From positions 558,001 through 622,000 of the forward strand of contig CAWCVR010000002.1 of the NCBI GenBank assembly GCA_963799105.1: DNA of 64,000 nt, in the 5' to 3' direction. The notes below the pieces were generated by a model. It saw nothing but the letters and a program-made list of their open reading frames with translations. It did no database searches and was not told the origin of the DNA. This DNA is from CAWCVR01 sp963799105. Its GTDB lineage: Bacteria; Acidobacteriota; Terriglobia; Bryobacterales; Bryobacteraceae. Position 1 is the first letter of the stretch; every line of letters begins with the position of its first letter. The translations under genes were made by a program, and so were the position numbers. Below, in pieces: positions 34,014 to 43,134 of the stretch.

Positions 34014-36698
34014 ATGTCATTTCTTCTTAGAACGTCGCTCATTGCCGTAGCCGCGCTCTCGTCCCTTCACGGACAGACGCCTGTCCAAGGGCTGCCGCCG
34101 CTGATTGACCGGCAACTGCTGTTCGGAGATCCCGAAATTATCGGCGCCGAGCTTTCGCCCGATGGCCGCTACCTGGCTTTCATCAAACCCTGGAAATCGA
34201 CGCGTAATATCTGGGTCAAGACGATCGACGAACCTTTCAGCGCGGCCCGGCTGCTCACCACCGAGACCAAACGGCCCATTCCCGTCTTTCTGTGGACGCG
34301 CGACGGCAAGTACGTCGTCTATGTCAAGGACACCGACGGCGACGAGAACTTCAATGCGTTCGCGGTGGATCCCGCCGCGGCGCCTGCGCCCGGAGCCGAC
34401 GCCCCGCCCTCGCGCGACCTGACCGGCCTGAAGGGCGTGCAGATCGCGCTTTACGCAGCCCCCAAGAACGATCCCGACATCGTCTACATCGGGCTCAACG
34501 ATCGCGACAAGGCCTGGCACGATCTCTACAAGCTGAAGATCTCGACCGGCGAACGCACGCTGATGCGAAAGAACACCGAGCGCATCGCCAGTTGGACCTT
34601 CGACTTGCAGGGGCAGCTCCGCCTGGCCTTCCGCGTGGCCGACAACGGCGATCAGGAACTCCTGCGGGTAGACGCGAGCGGCTTCACCAAGGTCTACTCG
34701 TGCACGGTCTTCGAGAGCTGCGGTCCGGTGCGGTTTCAAAAAGACGGTAAGCGGTTCTATATGGAGACCAACAAGGGCGACGACGCCAACCTCACCTCGC
34801 TGGTTCTGTTCGACCCGCAAACCGAAAAGGTGGAAAAGGTGGAGTCCGATCCCCTGAACAAGGTGGACGTCGGCGAGACGCTTTTCTCCGAGGCCACCGA
34901 CGAACTGGTGCTCACCACCTACACCGGCGAGCGCACGCGGCGATACTTCAAGGACAAGAAACTGGAAGCCGACTACCAGTGGCTGCAGAAACGGTTGCCG
35001 GGCCTGGAGGTCGAGCTAGGTTCGCACACCAAGGACGATCGCATCTGGCTGGTGAGCGCCGATGGCGACACGGAACCGGGCGTAACATACCTGTTCGACC
35101 GCGGGACTCACAAGCTCACCCCGCAGTACAAGGTTCGCGAGAAGCTGCCCCGCGAGGCCCTGGCTCCGATGAAGGCCATCGCATTCAAGTCGTCCGACGG
35201 CCTGGAGATTCCCGCCTACCTGACGCTGCCCAAGGGCGTGCCGGCGAAGGGCCTGCCCACCATCGTGGTCCCGCATGGTGGCCCGTGGTATCGCGATACC
35301 TGGGGCTACAACTCGATCGCGCAGTTTCTCGCCAATCGCGGCTACGCCGTGCTGATGCCCAATTTCCGCGGTTCCACGGGATACGGCAAGAAGTTTTTGA
35401 ACGCGGGCAACGGCGAATGGGGCGGCAAGATGCAGGACGATATCACCTGGGGCATGAAGCACCTGGTGGCCGAAGGCATTGCCGATCCGAAGCGCCTGGG
35501 CATTGTCGGCGGCTCCTATGGCGGTTACGCCACGCTGGCCGGCGTGGCATTCACGCCCGACCTGTACCGCGCGGCGGTGGACATTGTCGGCCCCTCCAAC
35601 CTGATCTCGCTGCTGGAATCGATCCCGCCTTATTGGGAAGCCGGGCGCAAGATCATGTACGCCCGCATGGCCGATCCGGGCACGCCGCAGGGCAAGGCCC
35701 GGCTGCAGGCCGAGTCCCCGCTCAACAAGGCGTCGGACATCAAGACTCCGCTGCTGGTGGTGCAAGGGGCGAACGATCCGCGCGTGAATCGCCGCGAAGC
35801 CGAACAAATCGTCATCGCGCTGCGCGACCGCGGGTTCCCGGTGGAATACCTGCTGGCCCCCGACGAGGGCCACGGCTTCGCGCGTCCCGTGAACAGCATG
35901 GCCATGTTCATGGCCACCGAGAAGTTCTTCGCCCAGTATCTGGATGGCCGCTACCAGAAGGATGGAACGCCGGAAGTGGTGGCCCGCCTCAAGGAAATCA
36001 CCGTCAACCCGAAGACCGTGACCATTTCGAAGATCGCCGACGCGGGCCAGGTGGGTGTGCCGGCAGTGGCTGTAGCCATGCAGCCGGGCGTCTGGAAGTA
36101 CAAAGCCAGCATCGAGATGGGAAGCCAAAAACTGGCGCTCGCCGAAACCACTACCATTCAGGAAGAGAACGGCGCCTGGACGGTCAGCGATGCGGTGGAT
36201 ACGCCCATGGGAAAGATGACCGACACCGCTACGCTCGAAAAGGGAACGCTGGTTCTCCGCAAGCGCAGCATCGCACAGGGTCCGCTTTCCATCGACATTG
36301 CGGTCGAAGGCGGCAAGGTCTCCGGCTCCATGAACATGAATGGGAAGCAGACGCCGATTTCGGCCGACCTGGGTGGAGCGCTGTTTGCCGAAACCGGTGC
36401 GCCAGAGTGCATCGCCCTGCTGCCGCTGGCCGACGGCTACACCACCACGTTCCGCAATTTCGACCTGCAGAAGCAGAAGGTAAAGCTGATTGCGCTGAAG
36501 GTGGCGGGATCGGAAAGCGTCACCGTCCCGGCGGGAACCTTCGATACCTTCAAGGTGGTGCTCTCCTCGGCCGACGGCGGCTCGGAGAATGTGACGCTGT
36601 GGATCGCCAAGGCCCCCCGCATGGCGGTGAAAGTAGTGGCCGTGATGGCGGAGATGGGCGGGGCGACAATGACGGCGGAACTCGATCAGAAGCCATAA
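34014..36698 (+). CDS. Secreted prolyl-oligopeptidase-family (S9) peptidase with C-terminal DUF3108-like domain
   Basis: An 894-residue exported serine peptidase. Residues 1-21 form a signal peptide (MSFLLRTSLIAVAALSSLHGQ). An N-terminal beta-propeller (ISPDGRYLAF-type repeats; here ELSPDGRYLAFIK) precedes the alpha/beta-hydrolase domain with the nucleophile in GIVGGSYGGYAT near residue 505, the Asp in VVQGANDPRVN and the His in DEGHGFARP. About 230 extra residues follow (GVWKYKASIEMGSQ to MTAELDQKP), resembling the DUF3108 lipocalin-like fold. The start with AGAGAGG at 34014 is preferred over ATG 33993. One base separates it from the next gene. Confidence 0.88.
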   Translation: MSFLLRTSLIAVAALSSLHGQTPVQGLPPLIDRQLLFGDPEIIGAELSPDGRYLAFIKPWKSTRNIWVKTIDEPFSAARLLTTETKRPIPVFLWTRDGKYVVYVKDTDGDENFNAFAVDPAAAPAPGADAPPSRDLTGLKGVQIALYAAPKNDPDIVYIGLNDRDKAWHDLYKLKISTGERTLMRKNTERIASWTFDLQGQLRLAFRVADNGDQELLRVDASGFTKVYSCTVFESCGPVRFQKDGKRFYMETNKGDDANLTSLVLFDPQTEKVEKVESDPLNKVDVGETLFSEATDELVLTTYTGERTRRYFKDKKLEADYQWLQKRLPGLEVELGSHTKDDRIWLVSADGDTEPGVTYLFDRGTHKLTPQYKVREKLPREALAPMKAIAFKSSDGLEIPAYLTLPKGVPAKGLPTIVVPHGGPWYRDTWGYNSIAQFLANRGYAVLMPNFRGSTGYGKKFLNAGNGEWGGKMQDDITWGMKHLVAEGIADPKRLGIVGGSYGGYATLAGVAFTPDLYRAAVDIVGPSNLISLLESIPPYWEAGRKIMYARMADPGTPQGKARLQAESPLNKASDIKTPLLVVQGANDPRVNRREAEQIVIALRDRGFPVEYLLAPDEGHGFARPVNSMAMFMATEKFFAQYLDGRYQKDGTPEVVARLKEITVNPKTVTISKIADAGQVGVPAVAVAMQPGVWKYKASIEMGSQKLALAETTTIQEENGAWTVSDAVDTPMGKMTDTATLEKGTLVLRKRSIAQGPLSIDIAVEGGKVSGSMNMNGKQTPISADLGGALFAETGAPECIALLPLADGYTTTFRNFDLQKQKVKLIALKVAGSESVTVPAGTFDTFKVVLSSADGGSENVTLWIAKAPRMAVKVVAVMAEMGGATMTAELDQKP

Positions 36699-36699
36699 T

Positions 36700-37773
36700 A
36701 TGAAGACCGCCATCATCGGTCTGCCCATGGTGGGCAAGACCTCGCTGTTCACGATCCTCACCGGCGTCCACCAGGAGACGCGCATCGGCGCGACCGCGGC
36801 CCGTACGGGCGTGGCCAAGGTACCCGACGCGCGCGTGGAAGCGCTCGGCCGCCTGTTCGAACCGCCCAAGGTGACGCATGCCACCGTCGAGTACGTGGAC
36901 ATGCCCGCCATCTCCAAGGAGAACCTGCGCGAGGCCAGCTACGTCGGCAGCCTGCGCGTAGTGGACGCCTTCGCCCATGTGCTGCGGCTGTTCGCCGACG
37001 AAACCGTCCCCCACGAGAAGGGCTCGGTGGACCCCGTGCGCGATCTGGAGGACGTCGAAACCGAACTCATCCTCAGCGACCTCATGGTGATCGAGAAGCG
37101 CCTGGAGCGGCTCGAAAAGGATCGCAAGAAGGTCAAGAACCCCGAGCTCGACCGCGAGTTCGAACTCCTGGTGCGCGCGAAGGCCGTGCTCGAGCAGAAC
37201 CAGCCGCTGCGCCAACTGGAACTCGAAGGCGAGGACGAGAAGCGCCTGCGCGGCTTCCAATTCCTGTCCCAGAAGCCCATGCTCTACGTGCTGAACCTGG
37301 GCGAGGAGCAAGCGGGCTCGTTGCGCGACCGCGAGCGCGAATTCCGCGACGGGCCCCTGGCCGGGCGGCGCCACACCGCGGCCACGGCCATCTGCGGCAA
37401 GATCGAAGCCGAGCTGGCCGAGCTGCCGCGCGAGGAGCAGCGCGAGTACCTGGCCAGTTACGGCCTGAAAGAATCCGGCCTGGAGCGCCTCATCTCCGCC
37501 ACCTATACCCTGCTCGGCCTGATGAGTTTCCTCACGGCCGGCGAGGACGAGTGCCGCGCCTGGACCATCCCCGCGGGCAGCCCGGCCGTGAAGGCCGCCG
37601 GCGCCATCCACTCCGATTTCGAAAAGAAGTTCATCCGCGCCGAAGTGGTGAACTGGCAGGCCCTCATCGATCACGGCGGCTACGCCGGAGTGCGCGAAAA
37701 GGGCATGCTGCGCCTGGAAGGCAAGGAGTACGTCGTCAAGGACGGCGACGTGCTGGTGATCCGGCACGGCTGA
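36700..37773 (+). CDS. YchF/Obg-like GTPase with TGS domain
   Basis: A 357-residue YchF-like P-loop NTPase. The G1 motif is GLPMVGKTSLF (canonical GLPNVGKSTLF), with G3-like DMPAIS; the canonical DVAGLV is absent. A coiled-coil insert (about residues 125-175, ERLEKDRKKVKNPELDREFELL) follows. The C-terminal TGS domain is RAWTIPAGSPAVKAAGAIHSDFEKKFIRAEVV and ends in KDGDVLVIRHG. Family proteins bind ribosomes and act in translation or stress. The divergent G motifs suggest a paralogue rather than the housekeeping copy. The start is one base after the S9 peptidase stop. Confidence 0.85.
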   Translation: MKTAIIGLPMVGKTSLFTILTGVHQETRIGATAARTGVAKVPDARVEALGRLFEPPKVTHATVEYVDMPAISKENLREASYVGSLRVVDAFAHVLRLFADETVPHEKGSVDPVRDLEDVETELILSDLMVIEKRLERLEKDRKKVKNPELDREFELLVRAKAVLEQNQPLRQLELEGEDEKRLRGFQFLSQKPMLYVLNLGEEQAGSLRDREREFRDGPLAGRRHTAATAICGKIEAELAELPREEQREYLASYGLKESGLERLISATYTLLGLMSFLTAGEDECRAWTIPAGSPAVKAAGAIHSDFEKKFIRAEVVNWQALIDHGGYAGVREKGMLRLEGKEYVVKDGDVLVIRHG

Positions 37774-37957
37774 GGGTTGTGGCGGGGCACCCCCGGCAAC
37801 CGGTCCAGGGAGAGCACCAGGGCCGTAACCCGCCACTTGAACGACAGACGGCACGCCCATGTGAAAGGCGGGTCGCCAGGCGCAAGGGCGTTTCTCAATA
37901 CTAATCCTGGCCAAGACCGCGCCACCAGCTTCTGCCGGTCCTGAACATTCTATCGCT

Positions 37958-38719
37958 CTATCGCTCAAGCCGCACCCGAAGGCGCCGCGCACGTTCGCGG
38001 AATGCCTCCTCGCCACCCTCAAGGTTATTACACACCGCTTTGCGAATATCGGCGTCTTCCAGGCCGCCAGCGACGTAAGTAATTGGAGGCAGGCCTCCCG
38101 CCGGGTGAGGGCCTGCGCCGGCGATGATGATCTGATCTGCGTCCGTGTTGATCACCAGATTGGCGTTGTGAGTGACCATGATCACTTGGCGCTTGGTCTT
38201 GGCCTTGATGAACAACGAAACAAGTTCATCGAACACCGACTTCGGATCCAAGTTCTCCTCTGGCTGATCGAGTACCAACGGGCGATCGTCGGCATCGTCG
38301 AGCGCAAGATATAGAAGCAGCAACACTATGCCACGCGTACCAGGCGACAACTTGCGAATGTCGACGCCGTCGTACGCGATCTCATATCGAACAAAGATGT
38401 GCTTGGTGCTGAACAACCACTGTGCGAATTTCCTTGACCAGGCGCGGAATTCCAGCTTTTGCGTGGGTACATACGGCGCGTGCGCGAGTAGGTCCTTCCA
38501 ATACCTCGTGATGAAACGGGCCATCGCCGCCTGAACGTCAGCCGCGCTCCCTGCCTCCCAAGCCGGCTTTAGATCAGAGTTCGCAAGCTTGATCAGCGAA
38601 CCACGGCCATAAAAGGGCCCAGCCCTGCGACAATCTATTAGCTCGTCTTCGGCAAAGTCGCCCCAAGTGTCTGCATCGACAACCCGCGAGACCGAAAAGC
38701 TAAGTTTGCGCAGCGTCCC
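37958..38719 (-). pseudogene. Truncated AAA ATPase (TrlF-like C-terminal part)
   Basis: The open frame, read without a start, covers 253 residues of the C-terminal ATPase half. The signature and Walker B regions are clear: KLSPGTRGIVLLLLYLALDD, then PLVLDQPEENLDPKSVFDELV, and the H-loop IMVTHNANLVI. The upstream part from about 38719 reads GTLRKLSFSV, RVVDADTWGDFAEDEL and RRAGPFYGRGSL, and stops exactly where a 179-bp MITE-like element begins, so the N-terminal part was lost at that point. TrlF-type proteins join a PHP domain to this ATPase and take part in DNA-related or defence-type functions. Confidence 0.72.
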
Positions 38720-38898
38720 CTTGAAGGAGGTGGCCGATTCGACCAGCTATGGAGCTACTATCGGTTCCCTTTGAATTGAGGGACTTGCAGGAGGGTTGAT
38801 GGCGCTCCGCGAGGGGAACTCCGCTCTGCACCGGCCCGCCACTCGACCAGAGAATACCACGCCTGGAACAGCCGTGACCGTAGGCCACTTCGTTCAAG
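38720..38898. mobile_element. MITE-like 179-bp element, copy 1
   Basis: Starts CTTGAAGGAGGTGGCC and ends GGCCACTTCGTTCAAG, imperfect terminal inverted repeats of 16 bp with two mismatches. It has no coding capacity. Copy 2 (39581-39759) has the same length and is very similar throughout, for example CGATTCGACCAGCTATGGAG near the left end. It interrupts the TrlF-like frame on its left side. Confidence 0.8.
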
Positions 38899-38909
38899 TC
38901 GGCTAGGGT

Positions 38910-39170
38910 TCAGCCAGCGTGTTGCAGTCCGTCGTGCTGGCTGGCGATCTGAGCATACATAGCGTCGGGTGCCAGATCGATCTCACCGGGCCACGCAACC
39001 GCACCGTAATCAATGAACACCTGCTCGAAGAATTGCTCATCCCGTAGCGGGGCGAGTGCGCCGGTCAGCTCTTCCGGCCGCAATTGCACGCGTCCGGCCA
39101 CCCCATCCTTAAATCGGACAAAGAGGCGGTAGTGGGGCTCGGGTTTGACTTCGACTACGTCCCAGTGCAT
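38910..39170 (-). CDS. DUF2442 protein
   Basis: An 86-residue DUF2442 protein: MHWDVVEVKPEPHYRLFVRFKDGVAGRVQL at the start and PLRDEQFFEQVFIDYGAVAWPGEIDLAPDAMYAQI in the second half, with the family's VxWPGxxDLAPDxLY pattern (AVAWPGEIDLAPDAMY). Such genes usually follow a DUF4160 gene, as here with a 16-bp gap, and the pair is often treated as a putative toxin-antitoxin module, though its function is not proved. It lies between two MITE copies. Confidence 0.9.
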   Translation of the reverse strand: MHWDVVEVKPEPHYRLFVRFKDGVAGRVQLRPEELTGALAPLRDEQFFEQVFIDYGAVAWPGEIDLAPDAMYAQIASQHDGLQHAG

Positions 39171-39186
39171 GGAATGTCAACTCCCT

Positions 39187-39447
39187 TCATGCCAGCGGCT
39201 CAATTTTCGCCGGGACTGTGTTTTCGCGACAGAAACGCCAGTCCTCCAACAGTTCCTCTCTATGCATCATCGCCCATTCCCGGACCAGATTCAAAGCCCG
39301 ACGTGGCAGGTGGCCTTCGATTACCTCCAGGGTGCCGATGTCAACTGTGGCTTCGAACTCGCCATATCGAGCGTGGAAATGCGGCGGAGGGTGGTCGTTA
39401 AAAAACATTCGGATCAAGATTCCATAGAACACACTGATCGTCGGCAT
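39187..39447 (-). CDS. DUF4160 protein
   Basis: An 86-residue DUF4160 protein starting MPTISVFYGILIRMFFNDHPPPHFHARYGEFEATV, with the hallmark PPHFHA motif, and continuing TLEVIEGHLPRRALNLVREWAMMHREELLEDW. I set the start at ATG 39447; the frame is open 14 codons further, but the family begins here. It precedes the DUF2442 gene in a two-gene operon. The pair is common in mobile regions. The histidine and aromatic motif suggests a small binding or catalytic role, unproven. Confidence 0.9.
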   Translation of the reverse strand: MPTISVFYGILIRMFFNDHPPPHFHARYGEFEATVDIGTLEVIEGHLPRRALNLVREWAMMHREELLEDWRFCRENTVPAKIEPLA

Positions 39448-39580
39448 TCGCGAAGCCGATTCTACCACCCCACGCGCATCGCTCCCCACAAGTCGTTAGC
39501 GCCCTATCGGGAGTGCCGCGGCTGGAAATCCCTCGCAGAACGGCACAAGGTTCGGGCCGCGGCACTTTCGATAGGGGCGA

Positions 39581-39759
39581 CTTGAAGGAGGTGGCCGATT
39601 CGACCAGCTATGGAGCTACTATTGATTCCCTTTGCAATGAGTGACTTGCGGGAGGATTGATGGCCCTCCGCGAGGGGAATCCCGCTCGGCACTGGGCTGC
39701 CACTCGATCAGAAGGATAACACGCCCCGACAGCCGTGGCCGTAGGCCACTTCGTTCAAG
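39581..39759. mobile_element. MITE-like 179-bp element, copy 2
   Basis: Same ends as copy 1, CTTGAAGGAGGTGGCC and GGCCACTTCGTTCAAG, and the same 179-bp length and orientation, so the two frame the DUF4160/DUF2442 operon as direct repeats. The right border in both copies continues TCGGCT. Differences between the copies are scattered single bases, so they diverged after the insertion or came from different parents. Confidence 0.8.
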
Positions 39760-40017
39760 TCGGCTTGGCGACGGTAATGGGCCGAATTGTGGCTAGTTGA
39801 AGAGCGGCGCCCTAACCGTAGAAGCAACAGTTGGCCGCGCGGAGCGTGTCGGATTCGCTGGCTCTATCATCTTCACACCAGCCTCAACGCCGCGGACCGT
39901 ACCCTCGGGCAGAGGTTGGCCGGATAGGCCCCCCAGTGTCTTCACAAAGGCAACCCGCCTTCGGATGTTTGCACAGGGCCGGCCAGGCCGATCGTCAACC
40001 GGCCCCGCAAGCCCACC

Positions 40018-42561
40018 CTACCGAACCGCCCGCGCCGTCAGCTCCGCGGCGGCCTGTGCCAGGCCTTCGGAGGTGGCGGTCACGTGGATGGCGCCCGCCA
40101 TCCCCGCTTTCGAGCGGACAATCAGCAGCGCCAATCCGCTGAAGGCCTTTCGATGGTCGGCGTGGAATGGCTCCTCCGTGGCGGCGTTGCCGTTGTCGAC
40201 GGCTTCGATCGTCCCGGCGCCCGTAACGCTGAAGCGCACCAGCGAGTCGGCCATGGGGCAGAGGTTGCCGTCCTTGTCTTCGATGCGCACGGTGACGAAC
40301 GAGAGGTCGTCGCCGCCGGCCTCGATGATGGAGCGGTCCGCAACCAACTCGATCTTCGCGGGAGCGCCGGCGGTCTTCACCTCGTCGGCCGCCACCTGCT
40401 TGCCGCCGCGGTAGGCCACCGCTTTGAGCGAGCCCGGGGCGTAGGGCACCTGCCACTCCAGACGCCACTTGCTGAGGAACTTGCCGTCCTTGATCAGGTC
40501 CGGGTCGGTGCGCGCCACGCCGTTAAGCACGTTGCGGCCTACCGGCAGCGCCACCGGCTCGGAGAAGCGCTTCTTGCGGCCCAGCGACTGGCCGTTGAGA
40601 AACAGCTCCACCTCGTCGGCGTTGGTGTAGGCCATCACGGGAATCGGCTGGCCCTCGCGCCCGGCCCAGTTCCAGTGAGGCAGCACGTGCACCATGGGCG
40701 TCCTGGTCCACTCGGCCTGGTAGAAGTAGTAGCGGTCCTTGGGGAAACCGGCCAGGTCCACGAAGCCGAAGTAGGAGCTGCGCGCCGGCCAGTCGGTGGC
40801 CCCCGAAGCGTTGCGGCCTTCGTGGAAAGGCGTGGGTTCGCCGATGTAGTCGAAGCCGGTCCAGACGAACTCGCCCAGCACTTGCGGCAGCTTCTCCTGG
40901 TAGAGGAACTCCGCGTCCGGACAGTACGCCCATGGCGGAGAGACGACGTCATAGCTGGTGAGCTGCAGCGAGGGGTGCTTCTGGTACTTCTCGATGGGCA
41001 GGTGGTAGACGCCGCGCGAGCTTACGCACGAAGAGGTTTCCGAGCCGTAGACGATCCAATCGGGGTGCTCTTTCAGGGTCTTCTCGTATAACCACGGCTG
41101 GTAGTTGAAGCCGGGGATGTCCACGTACTCGGCCATGTGGTTCCGCATGGCGGCCTCGGGGCTGTTGAACGCCGAGGTAGTGGGCCGAGTGGCGTCTTCC
41201 TGATGGAACAGGCCCGTCAGACGCTTGGCCTCGACCCATCCGTCGGGGCTGTCCTGTTCCGGGATCTCGTTGCCGATGCTCCACATGATCACGCTCGGAT
41301 GGTTGCGGTCGCGCCGCACCATGTCGCGGACGTCGCGCTCGCTCCACTGGTCGTAATATTTGCTGTAGCCGTTCGGGACCTTGGGCTTCCGCCACATGTC
41401 GAAGCTCTCGTCCATGACCACGATGCCCATTCGGTCGCACAGCTCCAACAGCTCCGGCGACGGCGGATTGTGGCTGGTGCGCATGGCGTTGACGCCGGCG
41501 CCCTTCAGAATCTGCAACTGGCGCTCAGTGGCGCGCCGGTTGACGGCCGCGCCCAACGCGCCCAAATCGTGGTGGTCGCAGACGCCCTGGAGTTTTACCG
41601 CCCGGCCGTTCAGCAGGAAACCCTTCTGCTTGTCGAAGGCGATGGAGCGGATGCCGATGGGCGTGACGTAGCGGTCCACTACGCGCGTTCCCTGCTTGAT
41701 CTCGCTCACCACGCTGTACAGGTACGGACCGTCGATGTCCCATCGCTCCGGCTTCGTCACGGTCAGGTTGGCGGTAACGGTCTGGCCCCCGCCCGCCGGG
41801 ATGGCGATGTCGCCGGCGGCTTCGGCCACGGTTGCGCCGGAGGCACTGACGATCGTGGTGGAGAGCGTGACCGCGGCCGCGTCCTTCCCGTCGTTGCGCA
41901 GTTCGGTTCTCACCGAAACCGCCGCTTTGTCGGCCGAAACCTCGGGTGTGGTGACGTAGGTTCCCCAGGTCGCGACGTGCACGGGCGCGGTGATATCGAG
42001 CCACACGTTGCGGTAGATCCCCGCGCCGGGATACCAGCGCGACGAGCGGTCTTCGGGCGTCAAGCGCACCGCCAGCACGTTCTCCTTGGCGCCGTAGTTG
42101 AGGTAGGGCGTGAGATCGAACGAGAAGCTGCTGTAGCCGTAGGGCCGGTCGCCCAGATCGTGGCCGTTCAGCCAGACGCGCGCGTTGCTCATGGCGCCGT
42201 CGAACATCACGCTGAAGCACCGGCCCTTGGCGGTGTCGGGGAGGGTGAAGGCCTTACGGTACCAGCCCGTTCCGAAGATCGGCAACGCGCCGGTGTGGGG
42301 ATTCTGCTTGGAATCGAAAGGACCCTCGATGGCCCAGTCGTGCGGCAAACGGATGTCGGTCCAGGCGGAGTCCTGGAAGCCGGGCTGTTCGGCGCCGGCG
42401 GCTTCGCCCTTGAAGAAGCGCCAGCCGTCATCGAAATTCAGGCGCCGCTCGCCGGTGACGGGGACGGCGGTGGCGGCGGCCATCTCCCGCGGAAGGACGG
42501 CCAGGACGGCCAGGGCACACAGGCCGGCGGCGGACAGACTCCGGAATGCGGTCTCGTTCAT
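40018..42561 (-). CDS. Secreted GH2-family beta-galactosidase
   Basis: An 847-residue exported GH2 glycosidase. The start at 42561 has GGAGCAG upstream and gives a signal peptide (FRSLSAAGLCALAVLAVLP). The N-terminal sugar-binding domain has LNFDDGWRFFKG, LPHDWAIEGPF and YRKAFTLP. An Ig-like middle domain follows. The barrel has the acid/base Glu in WSIGNEIPEQ near residue 440 and the nucleophile Glu in VYGSETSS near 517. The remaining domains (ARTDPDLIKDGKFLSKW; DDLSFVTVRIEDKDGN) are Big-type folds. Substrate is likely a beta-galactoside, but other GH2 activities are possible. Confidence 0.92.
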   Translation of the reverse strand: MNETAFRSLSAAGLCALAVLAVLPREMAAATAVPVTGERRLNFDDGWRFFKGEAAGAEQPGFQDSAWTDIRLPHDWAIEGPFDSKQNPHTGALPIFGTGWYRKAFTLPDTAKGRCFSVMFDGAMSNARVWLNGHDLGDRPYGYSSFSFDLTPYLNYGAKENVLAVRLTPEDRSSRWYPGAGIYRNVWLDITAPVHVATWGTYVTTPEVSADKAAVSVRTELRNDGKDAAAVTLSTTIVSASGATVAEAAGDIAIPAGGGQTVTANLTVTKPERWDIDGPYLYSVVSEIKQGTRVVDRYVTPIGIRSIAFDKQKGFLLNGRAVKLQGVCDHHDLGALGAAVNRRATERQLQILKGAGVNAMRTSHNPPSPELLELCDRMGIVVMDESFDMWRKPKVPNGYSKYYDQWSERDVRDMVRRDRNHPSVIMWSIGNEIPEQDSPDGWVEAKRLTGLFHQEDATRPTTSAFNSPEAAMRNHMAEYVDIPGFNYQPWLYEKTLKEHPDWIVYGSETSSCVSSRGVYHLPIEKYQKHPSLQLTSYDVVSPPWAYCPDAEFLYQEKLPQVLGEFVWTGFDYIGEPTPFHEGRNASGATDWPARSSYFGFVDLAGFPKDRYYFYQAEWTRTPMVHVLPHWNWAGREGQPIPVMAYTNADEVELFLNGQSLGRKKRFSEPVALPVGRNVLNGVARTDPDLIKDGKFLSKWRLEWQVPYAPGSLKAVAYRGGKQVAADEVKTAGAPAKIELVADRSIIEAGGDDLSFVTVRIEDKDGNLCPMADSLVRFSVTGAGTIEAVDNGNAATEEPFHADHRKAFSGLALLIVRSKAGMAGAIHVTATSEGLAQAAAELTARAVR

Positions 42562-42734
42562 AATTGCTCTGCTCCTAATGAGGAAACTGCCGATCTTCCA
42601 TGGTAGGACCTTCAGCCGCGTTTTGCATCCAGGGAAGCGCGGGCGGGTGCGCGACAGAGAAGTGGACGCCAAGCCGATCACCCACGAAATCGCTCGAATC
42701 CGAGCGTACCCATGCGCAAGGCCCGACGCCCCCT

Positions 42735-42862
42735 TGTGGGGCGGACCCCCTGGTCCGCGGCCGACGCCCCCGTCGGCCTGCTCGTGCCCTGCAGGAGGCT
42801 GATATCGTAATTCCGGATGCGGGACGAGGGCGTCCCGCGCGGACCAGGGGGTCCGCCCCACG
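42735..42862. repeat. 128-bp GC-rich palindromic intergenic repeat, second full copy
   Basis: Same start TGTGGGGCGGACCCCCTGG, same end GGGGTCCGCCCCACG and same length as 21090-21217. The middle carries CCGACGCCCCCGTCGG and GGGACGAGGGCGTCCC, each a local hairpin. It lies between the GH2 gene and the second histidine kinase. Confidence 0.85.
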
Positions 42863-43134
42863 TTGCGCCGGCAAATCCACTTTTGTGGCGCGCACCCAGC
42901 CGCGACGGCCGGTTTCGTGAGGACGGGCCGGGCTCCCTGCCGTGCCACTCGATGGACTCGTCCAACCCCAGCGCCTTGAGTTCCTGCCATTGGTTAGCTT
43001 ACAAAACAACAATCGAATCAGTAATTTAGGTTTTCATAAGGGCGTCCGCCGCCGGATTCCGCGGGCTGCGGGCCCGGCTCTTCAGGCGCTGTGCCCGGAC
43101 CCACTCCGAAATCCGAAGATACTCGCGATGCCAA

